A DNA stretch of 64,000 nt from Geodermatophilus saharensis (GCF_900188205.1 NZ_FZOH01000008.1:186001-250000), one strand, 5' to 3'. Counted from the first letter of the stretch, positions 53,572-62,350 are shown. Made by a program: numbers and translations. Notes: generated from the sequence alone by a model not told the origin.

Positions 53572-54681
53572 TCAGTGGTCGATGTGGCAGGCGCCGGCGG
53601 CGGCGCTGATGCAGGTCTGCACGAGGACGCCGTCGCCGGGGACGGCGGTGGTGACCTCGCCGGTGCGCAGGTCGCGCACGGCGCCCTCGCGCAGCGGGAG
53701 GACGCAGCCGTAGCAGATGCCCATGCGGCAGCCGCTGGGCATGAGCACCCCGGCCTCCTCGGCGGCGTCGAGGATCGGGGTGGCGCCGTCGGCCTCCAGC
53801 GACGTCCCGTTCTCCGTGAAGGTGACCGTGCCACCCTCGCCGGTGACCAGCACCGTCGGGCGGAACCGCTCGGTGTACAGGCGGTCGGCCATGCCCGCGG
53901 CGGCCCAGTGCTCCTCGAGCGCCTCCAGCATGCCGACGGGGCCGCAGGCCCAGGTGGCGCGCTCGGCGAGGTCGGGCACCAGCGCGGCGATCGCGGCGGC
54001 GTCGAGCATCCCGGCGGTGTCGGTGTGCTGCTCCACCAGCCGGATGCGGCCGGCCGCGGCCATCTGCCGCAGCTCGGCGCCGAAGACGACGTCGTCGGCG
54101 GTCGGCGCGGAGTGGACCAGGACGACGTCGGTGAGCTCGGGGTGGTTGCGCAGGATGCCCATGACCGGGGTGATGCCGGAGCCGGCGGTGACGAACAGCG
54201 CCTTGGCCGGCCGCTGCTCGGGGAGGCAGAACTCGCCGGTGGCCTGGTCGAGCCGGACCAGGGTCCCCGGCCGCGCGCGGCGCACCAGGTGGTTGCTCAC
54301 CCTGCCGTCGGGGATGGCCTTGACGGTGACGGTGAAGCAGCCGTCGGTCCGGCCGAGGTCGGAGGTGATCGAGTAGGCGCGCCACATGCGGACGCCGTCG
54401 ACGTCGATGCCGATGCGCACGTACTGGCCGGGGCGGTGCGGCTGCCAGTCGGCGCCGGGTCGGATGACGATCGTGGCGGCGTCCGGGGTCTCGGGGAGCA
54501 CCGCCTCGATGCGGCCGCGCAGGTCCGTGCCGGCCCGCAGGGGGTGGAACATGTCCAGGTAGTCGGCGGGCAGGACCGGGGTGGTGACGAGCTCGGCGAC
54601 GCGCAGCACGCGGTCGCGCAACGCCCGGAGAGCCGGCCGGGCCGGAGAGGGGCGAGGAACGGTCGCGGTCATGCCCTCCAC
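53572..54681 (-). CDS. Ferredoxin--NAD(P)H reductase with C-terminal 2Fe-2S domain
   Basis: The 369-residue flavoprotein has an FAD-binding domain (RAYSITSDLG), an NAD(P)H domain (ALFVTAGSGITPVMGIL and WACGPVGMLEALEE) and a plant-type ferredoxin domain with the cluster ligands GCRMGICYGC and VQTC. It passes electrons from NAD(P)H to the desaturase encoded next. Start GTG at 54681 follows AGGGAA; ATG at 54672 is possible. TAGTTA on the minus strand about 20 bases upstream could be a -10. It may be controlled by the divergent PucR/CdaR gene 96 bp away. Confidence 0.92.
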   Translation of the reverse strand: MEGMTATVPRPSPARPALRALRDRVLRVAELVTTPVLPADYLDMFHPLRAGTDLRGRIEAVLPETPDAATIVIRPGADWQPHRPGQYVRIGIDVDGVRMWRAYSITSDLGRTDGCFTVTVKAIPDGRVSNHLVRRARPGTLVRLDQATGEFCLPEQRPAKALFVTAGSGITPVMGILRNHPELTDVVLVHSAPTADDVVFGAELRQMAAAGRIRLVEQHTDTAGMLDAAAIAALVPDLAERATWACGPVGMLEALEEHWAAAGMADRLYTERFRPTVLVTGEGGTVTFTENGTSLEADGATPILDAAEEAGVLMPSGCRMGICYGCVLPLREGAVRDLRTGEVTTAVPGDGVLVQTCISAAAGACHIDH

Positions 54682-54777
54682 GGTTCCCTGCCGAACGTCT
54701 AACTACCTGTGCCCTGGACGTGAACGTTTCGCCGGATACTGTCCCCAGCGCACAACCGAGGTCACGGGGAGGTCACG

Positions 54778-55959
54778 GTGACACCCGAGCAGGGGACGTT
54801 CGCGCCGGAGATCGCGGCGGCGATGGTCGCCGAGCTGCCGTCGGTGGCCGAGCGCACGGTCGCGGCGATCGTGGTCGAGGTGCCCAGCTACGCCGAGGCG
54901 TTCCGCGGCCCGATGGGCCGCAAGATCGAGAACGCCGTCCAGCTCGCCCTCGCGGGCTTCCTGGAGCTGGCGACGTCGGCCGGGGGCGCCGACGCCAGCC
55001 GGCCGGTCGACCCCGCCATCGAGGGCGCCTACTCCCTGGGCCGCGGGGAGGCGCGCACCGGGCGGCCGATGGACGCGCTGCTGGCGGCCTACCGGGTGGG
55101 TGCCCGCGTGGCCTGGCGGCACCTGAGCGAGACGGCGGTGGCCGCCGGCATGCCCGCGGGGTCGCTGGCCCGCTTCGCCGAGCTGGTGTTCGCCTACATC
55201 GACCGGCTGTCGGCGGCCAGCGCGTCCGGCCACGCCGACCACCTGGCCGCCAGCGGCCGCGAGCGCCGCCGGCACCTCGAGCGGCTGGCGGCGCTGCTGG
55301 TCACCGGAGCGCCGCCCTACGAGCTGCACGCCGCGGCGGAGCGGGCGGACTGGACGCCCCCGCGGACGCTCACCGCCGTCCTGCTGCCGGAGGCGGTGGC
55401 GCGCGGGGCGATGGGCGCGCTGGACGCGCGGACGCTGCAGGCCGGCGAGGACCTGCCCGGCGCCGAGCCGTCGACCGAGCGAGCCGTGCTGCTGGTGCCC
55501 GACGCCGACGGTCACGCGCGGGCGGCGCTGCTGACCTCGCTCACCGGGCGCGGCGCCGTCGTCGGGCCGCCGCGGCCGTGGCAGGACGCGCGGTCCTCGT
55601 ACACGCGGGCGCTGCGGGCGCTGCAGCTGCAGCTGCTGCCCGACGGCGACGCCCCGGTCGACACCGAGCTCCGGCTGGCCGACCTGGTGCTGCGCGCCGA
55701 CGCCGAGGCGCTGACCGACCTGCGCACGCAGGTCCTGGCCCCGCTGGAGCGGCTGGCCCCGGGGCCGCGGGAGAAGCTGCTGGAGACGCTGCGCTCGTGG
55801 CTGCTGCACCACGGCCGGCGCGAGCAGGTGGCCGCCGAGCTGTTCGTGCACCCGCAGACGGTGCGCTACCGCATGGGGCAGCTGCGCGACCTCTACGGCA
55901 AGCGCCTCGACGACCCGCAGACGGTCCTGGAGCTGACCCTCGCCCTCGGCGCCCGGTGA
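54778..55959 (+). CDS. PucR/CdaR-type transcriptional regulator
   Basis: The 393-residue protein ends with a PucR C-terminal helix-turn-helix: LLETLRSWLLHHGRREQVAAELFVHPQTVRYRMGQLRDLYG. The N-terminal half (about residues 20-170) is helical and may sense a ligand (AYSLGRGEARTGRPMDALLAAYRVGARVAW). Such proteins are usually activators of nearby catabolic or lipid genes. It is divergent to the desaturase pair. GTG at 54778 has GGGGAGGTCA upstream. Its TGA stop merges with repeat copy F. Confidence 0.87.
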   Translation: MTPEQGTFAPEIAAAMVAELPSVAERTVAAIVVEVPSYAEAFRGPMGRKIENAVQLALAGFLELATSAGGADASRPVDPAIEGAYSLGRGEARTGRPMDALLAAYRVGARVAWRHLSETAVAAGMPAGSLARFAELVFAYIDRLSAASASGHADHLAASGRERRRHLERLAALLVTGAPPYELHAAAERADWTPPRTLTAVLLPEAVARGAMGALDARTLQAGEDLPGAEPSTERAVLLVPDADGHARAALLTSLTGRGAVVGPPRPWQDARSSYTRALRALQLQLLPDGDAPVDTELRLADLVLRADAEALTDLRTQVLAPLERLAPGPREKLLETLRSWLLHHGRREQVAAELFVHPQTVRYRMGQLRDLYGKRLDDPQTVLELTLALGAR

Positions 55960-56019
55960 AGGACCCGCTCGCCCCCGTCCCTCGCGCGCCCGGGCGGGAC
56001 CCTGCGAGCGGGCCGTTCC
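55959..56019 (+). repeat. Stop-adjacent hairpin repeat, copy F (after PucR/CdaR gene)
   Basis: The first A of AAGGACC is the last base of the TGA stop. Outer arms CCCGCTCGC and GCGAGCGGG pair perfectly; inner arms are a variant of the other copies. It ends GGCCGTTCC, 6 bp before the convergent methyltransferase stop. Confidence 0.8.
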
Positions 56020-56025
56020 CGCACG

Positions 56026-56616
56026 TCACCCGGGGCGCAGCACCGCGACGAGGAAGTCCGACTCGGCGGTGAACGGGTGCAGGTGCCAGCTCGACAGCAG
56101 CAGGTCCGGCTCCAGCCCCGCGGCGCGGGCGTCGGCGAGGAAGACGGCGAAGTCGTAGTCGCGACCCGCGCCGAAGCCGACCACCGCACGACCGCCCTCC
56201 GCCAGGTGCGTGCGGAAGCGGCGCAGCACCTCGCCACGGGTCGACGGCGCCAGGAACGTCACCACGTTGCCGGCGCAGACGATCGCGTCGAACCGGTCGG
56301 GCAGGTCGAGCTCGGCGAGGTCACCCACCAGCCAGCGCGGCCCGGGGTGGTCCTCCTCGGCGGCTGCGATCAGCACCGGGTCGACGTCGACCCCGACCAC
56401 GGTGTGCCCCACCGACGCCAGGTACCCGCCCACCCGGCCGGGGCCGCAGCCGGCGTCGAGCACCCGCGAGCCGCGGGGCAGCATCGCGTCGACCAGCCGC
56501 GCCTCGCCGACGAGGTCCATCCCGCCGGCGGCCAGGTCCCGGAACCGCTGCACGTAGGCCGCCGAGTGGCCGGGATCGGCCTGCGTCATCCGCACCCAGG
56601 CGCTCGGTTCGGTCAT
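56026..56616 (-). CDS. SAM-dependent methyltransferase (class I)
   Basis: The 196-residue protein has the class I SAM fold: VLDAGCGPGRVGGYLASVGHTVVGVDVDP (motif I) and later DAIVCAGNVVTFLAP. There are no clear features for substrate choice. It starts with ATG at 56616 in an ATGA overlap with dinB, so it is translationally coupled to it. Convergent with the PucR/CdaR gene across repeat copy F. Confidence 0.85.
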   Translation of the reverse strand: MTEPSAWVRMTQADPGHSAAYVQRFRDLAAGGMDLVGEARLVDAMLPRGSRVLDAGCGPGRVGGYLASVGHTVVGVDVDPVLIAAAEEDHPGPRWLVGDLAELDLPDRFDAIVCAGNVVTFLAPSTRGEVLRRFRTHLAEGGRAVVGFGAGRDYDFAVFLADARAAGLEPDLLLSSWHLHPFTAESDFLVAVLRPG

Positions 56617-57956
56617 GCCCCCATCGTCGTCGGCCGCCAGTCCGGCGGGTCGCCCGGGTGCAGCGCGGGGTCGTCGGCGGCCAGCGTGCGCACCGGCCCC
56701 GGCGGGGTGAGCGGTCCCTCGAAGCGGACGGTCACCCGGCCCAGCCCGCGGCCCCACACCCAGCCCGCGCCCAGCTCGTCGTGCACGACGTCCTGCCCCG
56801 GCCACCAGCGCCGGTCGGCCGGCGGCTCGGGCACGGCCGGGCTCTCGTCGGCGGCGTCCTCGACCTCCTCGGCGGCGTCCTCGCCGGAGAACAGGTCGCC
56901 CTGCGCGTACTGCGACAGCCCCGAGACGCCGACGCCGAGCAGCCGCAGACCACCGCCCGTGCCGGCCTCGGCGAGCAGCCGCCGGGCGATCGAGGCGACC
57001 TGCCGGGCGTCGTCGGTGGGCTGCGGCAGCGTCTGCGAGCGCGTCATGGTCGTGAAGTCGTAGCGGCGCAGCTTGACCGTCACCGTCCGCCCCGACAGCG
57101 CCGAGGCGCGCAGCCGCCCGCCCACCCGGGCGGCCATCGCGTCGACGAGCCGGTTGAGCTGGGCCAGGTCGGTGAGGTCGCGCTCGAAGGTCTCCTCCTG
57201 CGAGACCGACTTGGCCTCCCGCTCGGCCACCACCGGCCGGTCGTCCTCCGCGCGGGCCAGCTGGTAGAGCCCGCCACCGTGCGCCCGGCCGGCCAGCGCC
57301 ACCAGGTCCGGCAGCGACTTGGCCGCCAGTTGCGCCACCGTGCCGACGCCGACCTGCCGCAGCCGCTCGGCCGTCGCCGGGCCCACCCCGCCCAGCCGGG
57401 TCACCGGCAGCGGGTGCAGCACGTCGAGCTCGGTGCCCGGCGCGACGACGACGAGGCCGTCGGGCTTGTCCAGGTCCGAGGCGATCTTGGCCATGAGCTT
57501 GGAGCTGCCGATGCCCACCGAGCCGGTGACGCCGCCGGTGGCCTCGGCGATGCGCGCCTTGAGGTCGCGGGCCAGTGCCGTGACGCCGTCGACGGACGGG
57601 TCGGAGCGCTCACCGGCCGCGAGGTCGACGTAGGCCTCGTCGATGGACACCTGCTCCACCAGCGGCGAGAGCTCGCGCAGCAGGCCCATGACCACCTCCG
57701 ACGTCCGCCGGTAGGCGCCGAACCGGCCGCCGAGGAACGCCGTCCCCGGCGGGCAGCGCCGCCGCGCCTCCGCCGTCGACATGGCCGAGCGGGCGCCGTA
57801 GGCGCGCGCCTCGTAGGAGGCGGTGGCGACGACGCCGCGCCCGCCCGTGCCGCCGACGACGACCGGGCGGCCGCGCAGCGAGGGCTTGTCCCGCTGCTCG
57901 ACGGCGGCGAAGAACGCGTCGAGGTCGAGGTGCAGCACGCTCGCCTCCCGCCGCAC
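56613..57956 (-). CDS. dinB: DNA polymerase IV (Y-family)
   Basis: The 447-residue polymerase has the Y-family catalytic motifs: LHLDLDAFFAAVEQRD near the start and VEQVSIDEAYVDLAAG near residue 110, followed by helix-hairpin-helix segments and a little-finger domain. Translesion synthesis is the known role; the C-terminal 70 residues form an extra domain (PADRRWWPGQDVVHDELGAGWVWG). Start GTG at 57956. No clamp-binding motif was identified with confidence. Confidence 0.92.
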   Translation of the reverse strand: MRREASVLHLDLDAFFAAVEQRDKPSLRGRPVVVGGTGGRGVVATASYEARAYGARSAMSTAEARRRCPPGTAFLGGRFGAYRRTSEVVMGLLRELSPLVEQVSIDEAYVDLAAGERSDPSVDGVTALARDLKARIAEATGGVTGSVGIGSSKLMAKIASDLDKPDGLVVVAPGTELDVLHPLPVTRLGGVGPATAERLRQVGVGTVAQLAAKSLPDLVALAGRAHGGGLYQLARAEDDRPVVAEREAKSVSQEETFERDLTDLAQLNRLVDAMAARVGGRLRASALSGRTVTVKLRRYDFTTMTRSQTLPQPTDDARQVASIARRLLAEAGTGGGLRLLGVGVSGLSQYAQGDLFSGEDAAEEVEDAADESPAVPEPPADRRWWPGQDVVHDELGAGWVWGRGLGRVTVRFEGPLTPPGPVRTLAADDPALHPGDPPDWRPTTMGA

Positions 57957-57994
57957 GCCCCCATCGTCCTACGCGGGACCGTGCCGGGACGCGA

Positions 57995-58049
57995 GCGTGT
58001 GCGCCCGCGCCGCACTCCGGGCCCAGGAACGCGGCGCGAGCGCACACGC
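57995..58049 (-). terminator. Terminator-like hairpin after SNF2 gene
   Basis: Arms GCGTGTGCGCCCGCGCCGC and its complement (19 bp, one mismatch) with a 17-nt loop, between the SNF2 stop and the dinB start. Confidence 0.65.
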
Positions 58050-58067
58050 CCGGGTCGGTGGCCGGCC

Positions 58068-59774
58068 TCAGGCGTCCGTGAGCGCGGCAGGCGGCAGCCA
58101 GTCGGCGTCGAGGAGGTCGGCGATCTCCCGCAGCGAGGAGGTGTCCGCGCCGGCCGTCGACCCGCTGACCGCCAGCCGTTCGACCATCACGCGGGCGACC
58201 TGCTCCTCGACGGTGCCCTCGGCGAAGGCCACCCGCCACGGGGAGACCTGCCCGTCGCGGTGGGTGCGGCCGGTGACCTGCCGGGCCTGGATGCCGGAGA
58301 AGCGCGGCTGGTGGAACAGCCCCACTCGCGGCGTGGCCGACGCCGTCGCCCCGGAGGGCAGCAGCTCGCCGGCGTGCAGGCTGATCGACGCGGTCACGGT
58401 GAAGACGCACACCGGCGCGGCGCCGGTCTGGAAGCGCAGCCGCTCGGCCTCGACGTCGAACCGGTCCCGGCCGTAGATGGCGGCGACCGCGACACCGGAG
58501 TCCAGCAGCGCCTCGCGGATCGGGTCGGCCGCCGTCTCGACGAACTCCACCGACACCGCCACCTGCCGCTCGGCGTCGACCTGCGCGCGCACCCAGTCGA
58601 CCGTGGCCTGCGCGCGGATCAGCCCGGCCTTCTGCCGGAACCGCAGCAGCGCCGCCCGCCCGCGGGCGCTCTGCCGGGCCCGGCGGGCCAGCTGCATCTC
58701 CGCGCGGAACTCCTGCCACTCCGACTCGTAGGCGCTCCGCTCGGCCGGGGTCAGCGCCACCGGCGTCCCGGTGACCGACACCGGGCCCCACGGCGCCGGG
58801 CGGTGCAGCGTCGCGGGCGGGTCGGCGTCGGTCAGCCAGGCCTGCAGCCGGGCGAGGTCGGCGCGGCGGGCGTCGGCGTCCTCGGTCCACGCCCAGCCGT
58901 ACCGGCCCCGTTCCACGTGGAACCCGTGCTCGGCCAGCTTCGCCGGCAGGTCGCCCCAGGCGCGCAGCGGCTCACCGTGCCGCTGCGCGAACTGGGGCGC
59001 CAGGTAGGGCAGCTCCAGCGGCGTGTGCGCCGGGGTGGCGGTGGCCGCGATGACGAAGGGGACCCCCGAGGTCCGGCCGCCGCCCGACACCGCCTTCCAG
59101 TGCCTCCACCGCTGCGTCGTCGTGTGCCGGACCATGTGCGCCTCGTCGGCGACGACGACGTCGAAGGGCAGCTTCGCGACCTTCGCCAGCCGGTCCCAGG
59201 TGGTGACGCACCACCGCAGCCCGCCGTCGCCGAAGCCGGCGATCGACCGGCTCCAGTGCGGGACCGTGATCGCCGCCGGCCGGTCGGCGACGACGAGCAC
59301 CCGCTCGCCGCCGCGCAGCTCGCAGATCTCCCGGGCGGCCATGACGGCGGTGCCGGTCTTGCCGACACCGGGGTCGTCGCCGAGCAGGAACACCCGGTGC
59401 CCGGCCGCGGCCGCGGCGACGACGACCTCGGCGCCGGTGCACTGCTCCTCGCGCGGCACCAGCGCCCGCGCCTCGGGCAGCGGGCGGGGCGTCTCGTTGA
59501 GCTCGTCCTCGAGGAAGCGCTCGAACGTGTACGGCGGCGGGTCGTAGGGCGCCAGCGCCGGCGGCAGCTCCCGGCCGACCCAGACGTGCGCCTGCAGGCC
59601 CGCGTGCCAGACGGCGCCCGGTGCCGGGGCGCGGAACGGGACGGCGAGCACCCACACCCGCTCCCCCGGGCCCGCGGTGGGCAGGTCGGGCACCGGTGGC
59701 CGGCGCGCCGTCGTCCGCCGCTTCGCCGTCCGGCGCTTCGGGGTGGTGGGGGCGGCGCGACGCCGTCCGGGCAC
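58068..59774 (-). CDS. SNF2-family DNA-dependent ATPase/helicase
   Basis: The 568-residue protein has Walker A LGDDPGVGKTGTAV (near residue 135), a DEAH box (VVVADEAHMVRHTT) and C-terminal motif VI ARQVTGRTHRDGQV, typical of SNF2 remodelers. The N-terminal 40 residues are Arg/Pro-rich. SNF2 proteins move along DNA using ATP; bacterial members occur in transcription recycling and in phage-defence systems. No partner gene is adjacent, so the role is open. GTG at 59774 begins the protein. A perfect parS-like palindrome lies inside the gene. Confidence 0.85.
   Translation of the reverse strand: MPGRRRAAPTTPKRRTAKRRTTARRPPVPDLPTAGPGERVWVLAVPFRAPAPGAVWHAGLQAHVWVGRELPPALAPYDPPPYTFERFLEDELNETPRPLPEARALVPREEQCTGAEVVVAAAAAGHRVFLLGDDPGVGKTGTAVMAAREICELRGGERVLVVADRPAAITVPHWSRSIAGFGDGGLRWCVTTWDRLAKVAKLPFDVVVADEAHMVRHTTTQRWRHWKAVSGGGRTSGVPFVIAATATPAHTPLELPYLAPQFAQRHGEPLRAWGDLPAKLAEHGFHVERGRYGWAWTEDADARRADLARLQAWLTDADPPATLHRPAPWGPVSVTGTPVALTPAERSAYESEWQEFRAEMQLARRARQSARGRAALLRFRQKAGLIRAQATVDWVRAQVDAERQVAVSVEFVETAADPIREALLDSGVAVAAIYGRDRFDVEAERLRFQTGAAPVCVFTVTASISLHAGELLPSGATASATPRVGLFHQPRFSGIQARQVTGRTHRDGQVSPWRVAFAEGTVEEQVARVMVERLAVSGSTAGADTSSLREIADLLDADWLPPAALTDA
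58910..58923. other. parS: parS-like site inside the SNF2 gene
   Basis: GTTCCACGTGGAAC, identical to parS site 1, lies in the SNF2 coding sequence (encoding the GFHVE segment on the minus strand). It is about 46 kb from parAB. Confidence 0.85.
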
Positions 59775-59839
59775 GGGGGCCTCCTCTCGTCCCGGGCACG
59801 GTAGGTGGCCGCAGCCCGCGGATCTGGTGGAATCGCCGG

Positions 59840-60688
59840 ATGACCGCCGGCGCGCCCTCCGACGAGCGGCTGGCGGCGCGCACCGTCGGCACGGCCGGGC
59901 CGCGGGTGGTGTTCGTGCACGGCCTGTTCGGCCAGGGCAAGAACTGGACGACGGCGGCGAAGGGGCTCGCCGACGGCCACCGGGTGACGCTGCTCGACCT
60001 GCCCAACCACGGGTACTCGCCGTGGACCGACCGGGTCGACTACGTGGACATGGCCGGGCTGGTCGCCGCGGAGCTCGAGTCCTTCGGCGAGCCGGTGACG
60101 CTGGTGGGGCACTCGATGGGCGGCAAGGTGGCGATGCAGCTGGCGCTGCGGCGGCCGGAGCTGCTGCGCGCGCTGGTCGTCGTCGACATCGCTCCCGTGG
60201 AGTACCCGGTCTCCGGCGGGCGGACCAACGACCCCGACGAGGAGGCCTCGCCGTTCGACGCCTTCATCACCGCGATGCGGGCGGTCGACCTGGGCGCGCT
60301 GCGCACCCGCGAGGACGCCGACCGGGCGCTGCGCGAGGCGGTGCCAAGCACGATGGTGCGCTCCTTCCTGCTGCAGAGCCTCGTCCGCGAGGGGGTCGCC
60401 TCGGGCCGCTGGCGGTGGCGGCTGAACCTGGAGACGCTGCAGCGCGACCTCGGTGAGCTGCGCGGCTTCCCCGACCCGCCGCCGGGCGCGACCTTCGACG
60501 GCCCGGTCCTGTGGGTCGCCGGCGCGAACAGCCACTACGTGCTGCCCGAGGACCGCCCCCGCATGGAGGAGCTCTTCCCGCACACCCGGCTGGTGAAGGT
60601 CAAGCACGCCGGCCACTGGGTGCACTCCGAGCAGCCCGAGGTCTTCCTCCGCACGCTGCAGGCCTTCCTGGCTGCCGTCGAGCACTGA
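59840..60688 (+). CDS. Alpha/beta hydrolase (YbfF-like esterase)
   Basis: The 282-residue protein has HGLFGQGKNWTT (oxyanion loop), GHSMGGKVAMQLAL (nucleophile Ser) and a C-terminal KHAGHWVHSEQP with the catalytic His; the acid is likely Asp in an intermediate strand. The layout is that of small cytoplasmic esterases such as YbfF. Substrate unknown. ATG at 59840 lies 65 bp from the divergent SNF2 start; TGGAAT 6 bases upstream may be a weak -10. Confidence 0.87.
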   Translation: MTAGAPSDERLAARTVGTAGPRVVFVHGLFGQGKNWTTAAKGLADGHRVTLLDLPNHGYSPWTDRVDYVDMAGLVAAELESFGEPVTLVGHSMGGKVAMQLALRRPELLRALVVVDIAPVEYPVSGGRTNDPDEEASPFDAFITAMRAVDLGALRTREDADRALREAVPSTMVRSFLLQSLVREGVASGRWRWRLNLETLQRDLGELRGFPDPPPGATFDGPVLWVAGANSHYVLPEDRPRMEELFPHTRLVKVKHAGHWVHSEQPEVFLRTLQAFLAAVEH

Positions 60689-60706
60689 GCCGGCGGTGGA
60701 CTCCGT

Positions 60707-61132
60707 TCAGTCGAGCGGGTTGATCCACCGGACGTCGGGGAAGCGAGCGAAGTCGGTGTCCGCCGTGGCCACCGCGACCCCGTGCTCGATGGCCAGGGCG
60801 GCGAGCTGCGCGTCCGGGACGAGGTTCCCCGTGGCGCCCGTGCGGCGGAGCAGGTCACCGAGGATGCCGGCGGTGCGCTCGGTGGCCGGCGGGATCCAGA
60901 CGACGTCGACGTCGAGCCACTCGGCCACGTAGGACCACGCCTCCTCGGCCGCCAGTGGCCGGCGGATCACGCGCGGGTGGGTGGTGATGCGGACGAAGGC
61001 CCCGATCGTCTGCCACGGCAGGCCCACGCGACCGGCGCCGCTGAGCGCGGCCTCCCACCAGGCGCGTGCCGTCTCGTGCTGCGGCGCGGCGCTGTTGACC
61101 GCGTACAGCAACAGGTTCGCGTCGACCAGCAT
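60707..61132 (-). CDS. vapC: VapC-type PIN domain toxin
   Basis: The 141-residue protein begins MLVDANLLLYAVNSAAPQHETARAWWEAAL, with the first PIN acidic residue (Asp4) and a following helix; later acidic residues lie in LVPDAQLAALAIEHGV and TADTDFARF. PIN toxins are Mg-dependent RNases that cut tRNA or rRNA. It overlaps the antitoxin stop by 1-2 bases (ATGA) and is encoded just downstream of it. The catalytic set looks complete. Confidence 0.9.
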   Translation of the reverse strand: MLVDANLLLYAVNSAAPQHETARAWWEAALSGAGRVGLPWQTIGAFVRITTHPRVIRRPLAAEEAWSYVAEWLDVDVVWIPPATERTAGILGDLLRRTGATGNLVPDAQLAALAIEHGVAVATADTDFARFPDVRWINPLD

Positions 61133-61356
61133 CAGGAGGCGTCGTCGAGGAGGTCGAGCACCTCGCCGACGTTGGTGACGTCGATCAGGACGTCCAGGTC
61201 GGCGGTGCGCTGCCGGAACGGTCGGGCATCGCGGCGCGGGACCAACCCCGCGCGGACGAGGCGGTTCACCGCCTCGCTGAGGCCCAGACCCTCCGCGCGG
61301 CGCAGGCGCTCGACCGCTGCGGCGACGTCCTCGTCGAGGGTCACCGTGGTCCGCAC
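61132..61356 (-). CDS. vapB: VapB-type antitoxin (ribbon-helix-helix)
   Basis: The 74-residue protein starts RTTVTLDEDVAAAVERLRRAEGLGLSEAVNRLVRAGL, a ribbon-helix-helix DNA-binding domain, and has an acidic C-terminus (VGEVLDLLDD) for toxin binding. It neutralises VapC and represses the operon. GTG at 61356 is preceded by TAACCT 6 bases away, implying leaderless translation. Twin repeats upstream are likely operators. Confidence 0.87.
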   Translation of the reverse strand: MRTTVTLDEDVAAAVERLRRAEGLGLSEAVNRLVRAGLVPRRDARPFRQRTADLDVLIDVTNVGEVLDLLDDAS

Positions 61357-61362
61357 GGATCG

Positions 61363-61400
61363 AGGTTACATCGTGATGCGCCGGGCCGTGCATCGCGATG
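61363..61400. promoter_or_regulatory. vapBC promoter and twin operator-like repeats
   Basis: On the minus strand TAACCT (61363-61368) is a probable -10. Two near-identical 9-mers, ATCGTGATG (61370-61378) and ATCGCGATG (61392-61400), lie 22 bp apart, about two helical turns. This fits cooperative binding of VapB dimers. Confidence 0.55.
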
Positions 61401-61516
61401 CTCACCCGTCCAGCGGCTGGGACGTGCTGTGGGCGCCCACGCACGTGCGCGGGCCCGTGCGCGTCCGCGGGAGTGCACCGCTGGAGCCGCCGGGGGTGCG
61501 CTGCCATCCTGGGCCG

Positions 61517-62350
61517 GTGACCAGCCAGTTCGTGCCGCACCGGCCGCACCCGGCGCTGCGCGGCCTGGTCACCGGCGCCCTCGGCTACCGGCAGGAGGGC
61601 CTGCCGCCGGGCACCCACCGCGGGCTGCCCTCCCCCGCCCTGACGCTGGTGGTCACCCTCGACGGGTCGCTCGACGTCGCCGCCCACCCCGACCGCGCGC
61701 AAGCACCCGGCCGCTACGACGCCCTCCTCGGCGGGCTGCACACCACCCCGGCGCTCATCCGCCACCCCGGCCGGCAGACCGGCCTGCAGCTGGCGCTGTC
61801 CCCGCTGGGCGCCCGCCGGCTGCTCGGCGTGCCCGCCGGGGAGCTCGCGGCGCTCGACGTCGACCTCGCCGACGTCCTGGGCGGCACCGAGCTGGTCGAC
61901 CGCGTCCGCGAGGCGGCGAGCTGGCCGGCCCGCTTCGCCGCCGCCGAGGACGTGCTCCGCCGGGTCGCCGGCCACGGCACGCCGCCCGCCGAGGTCGCCG
62001 AGGCCTGGCGGCTCACCCTGGCCGGCGGCGGGCGGCTGCGGGTCGCCGAGATCGCCCGCCGGGTCGGCTGGTCCGAGCGGCACCTCACCGCCCGGTTCCG
62101 CGCCGAGACCGGCCTGGGTCCCAAGGAGGCCGCGCGGGTGGTCCGCTTCGACCGCGCCCGCCGCGCCCTGGCCGCCCGGCCCCGCCCCGACCTCGCCGCC
62201 CTGGCCGCGGCCGCCGGCTACGCCGACCAGGCGCACCTGACCCGCGAGTGGCGCGCGTTCACCGGGCTGTCCCCGCTGCGCTGGCTGGCGGCGGAGTTCG
62301 GATTCGTCCAAGACGGCGGCGACCGCGACGCGGCAGGGTCGGCGGCATGA
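61517..62350 (+). CDS. AraC family transcriptional regulator
   Basis: The 277-residue protein has a C-terminal AraC domain with two helix-turn-helix units: LRVAEIARRVGWSERHLTARFRAETGLGPKEAARVVRF and PDLAALAAAAGYADQAHLTREWRAFTGLSPLRW. The N-terminal part (about 1-150) is a ligand or cupin-like domain of unclear specificity. GTG at 61517 is preceded by CATCCT. The stop overlaps the next gene's start (ATGA), so it is likely to be co-expressed with the VOC protein. Confidence 0.88.
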   Translation: MTSQFVPHRPHPALRGLVTGALGYRQEGLPPGTHRGLPSPALTLVVTLDGSLDVAAHPDRAQAPGRYDALLGGLHTTPALIRHPGRQTGLQLALSPLGARRLLGVPAGELAALDVDLADVLGGTELVDRVREAASWPARFAAAEDVLRRVAGHGTPPAEVAEAWRLTLAGGGRLRVAEIARRVGWSERHLTARFRAETGLGPKEAARVVRFDRARRALAARPRPDLAALAAAAGYADQAHLTREWRAFTGLSPLRWLAAEFGFVQDGGDRDAAGSAA

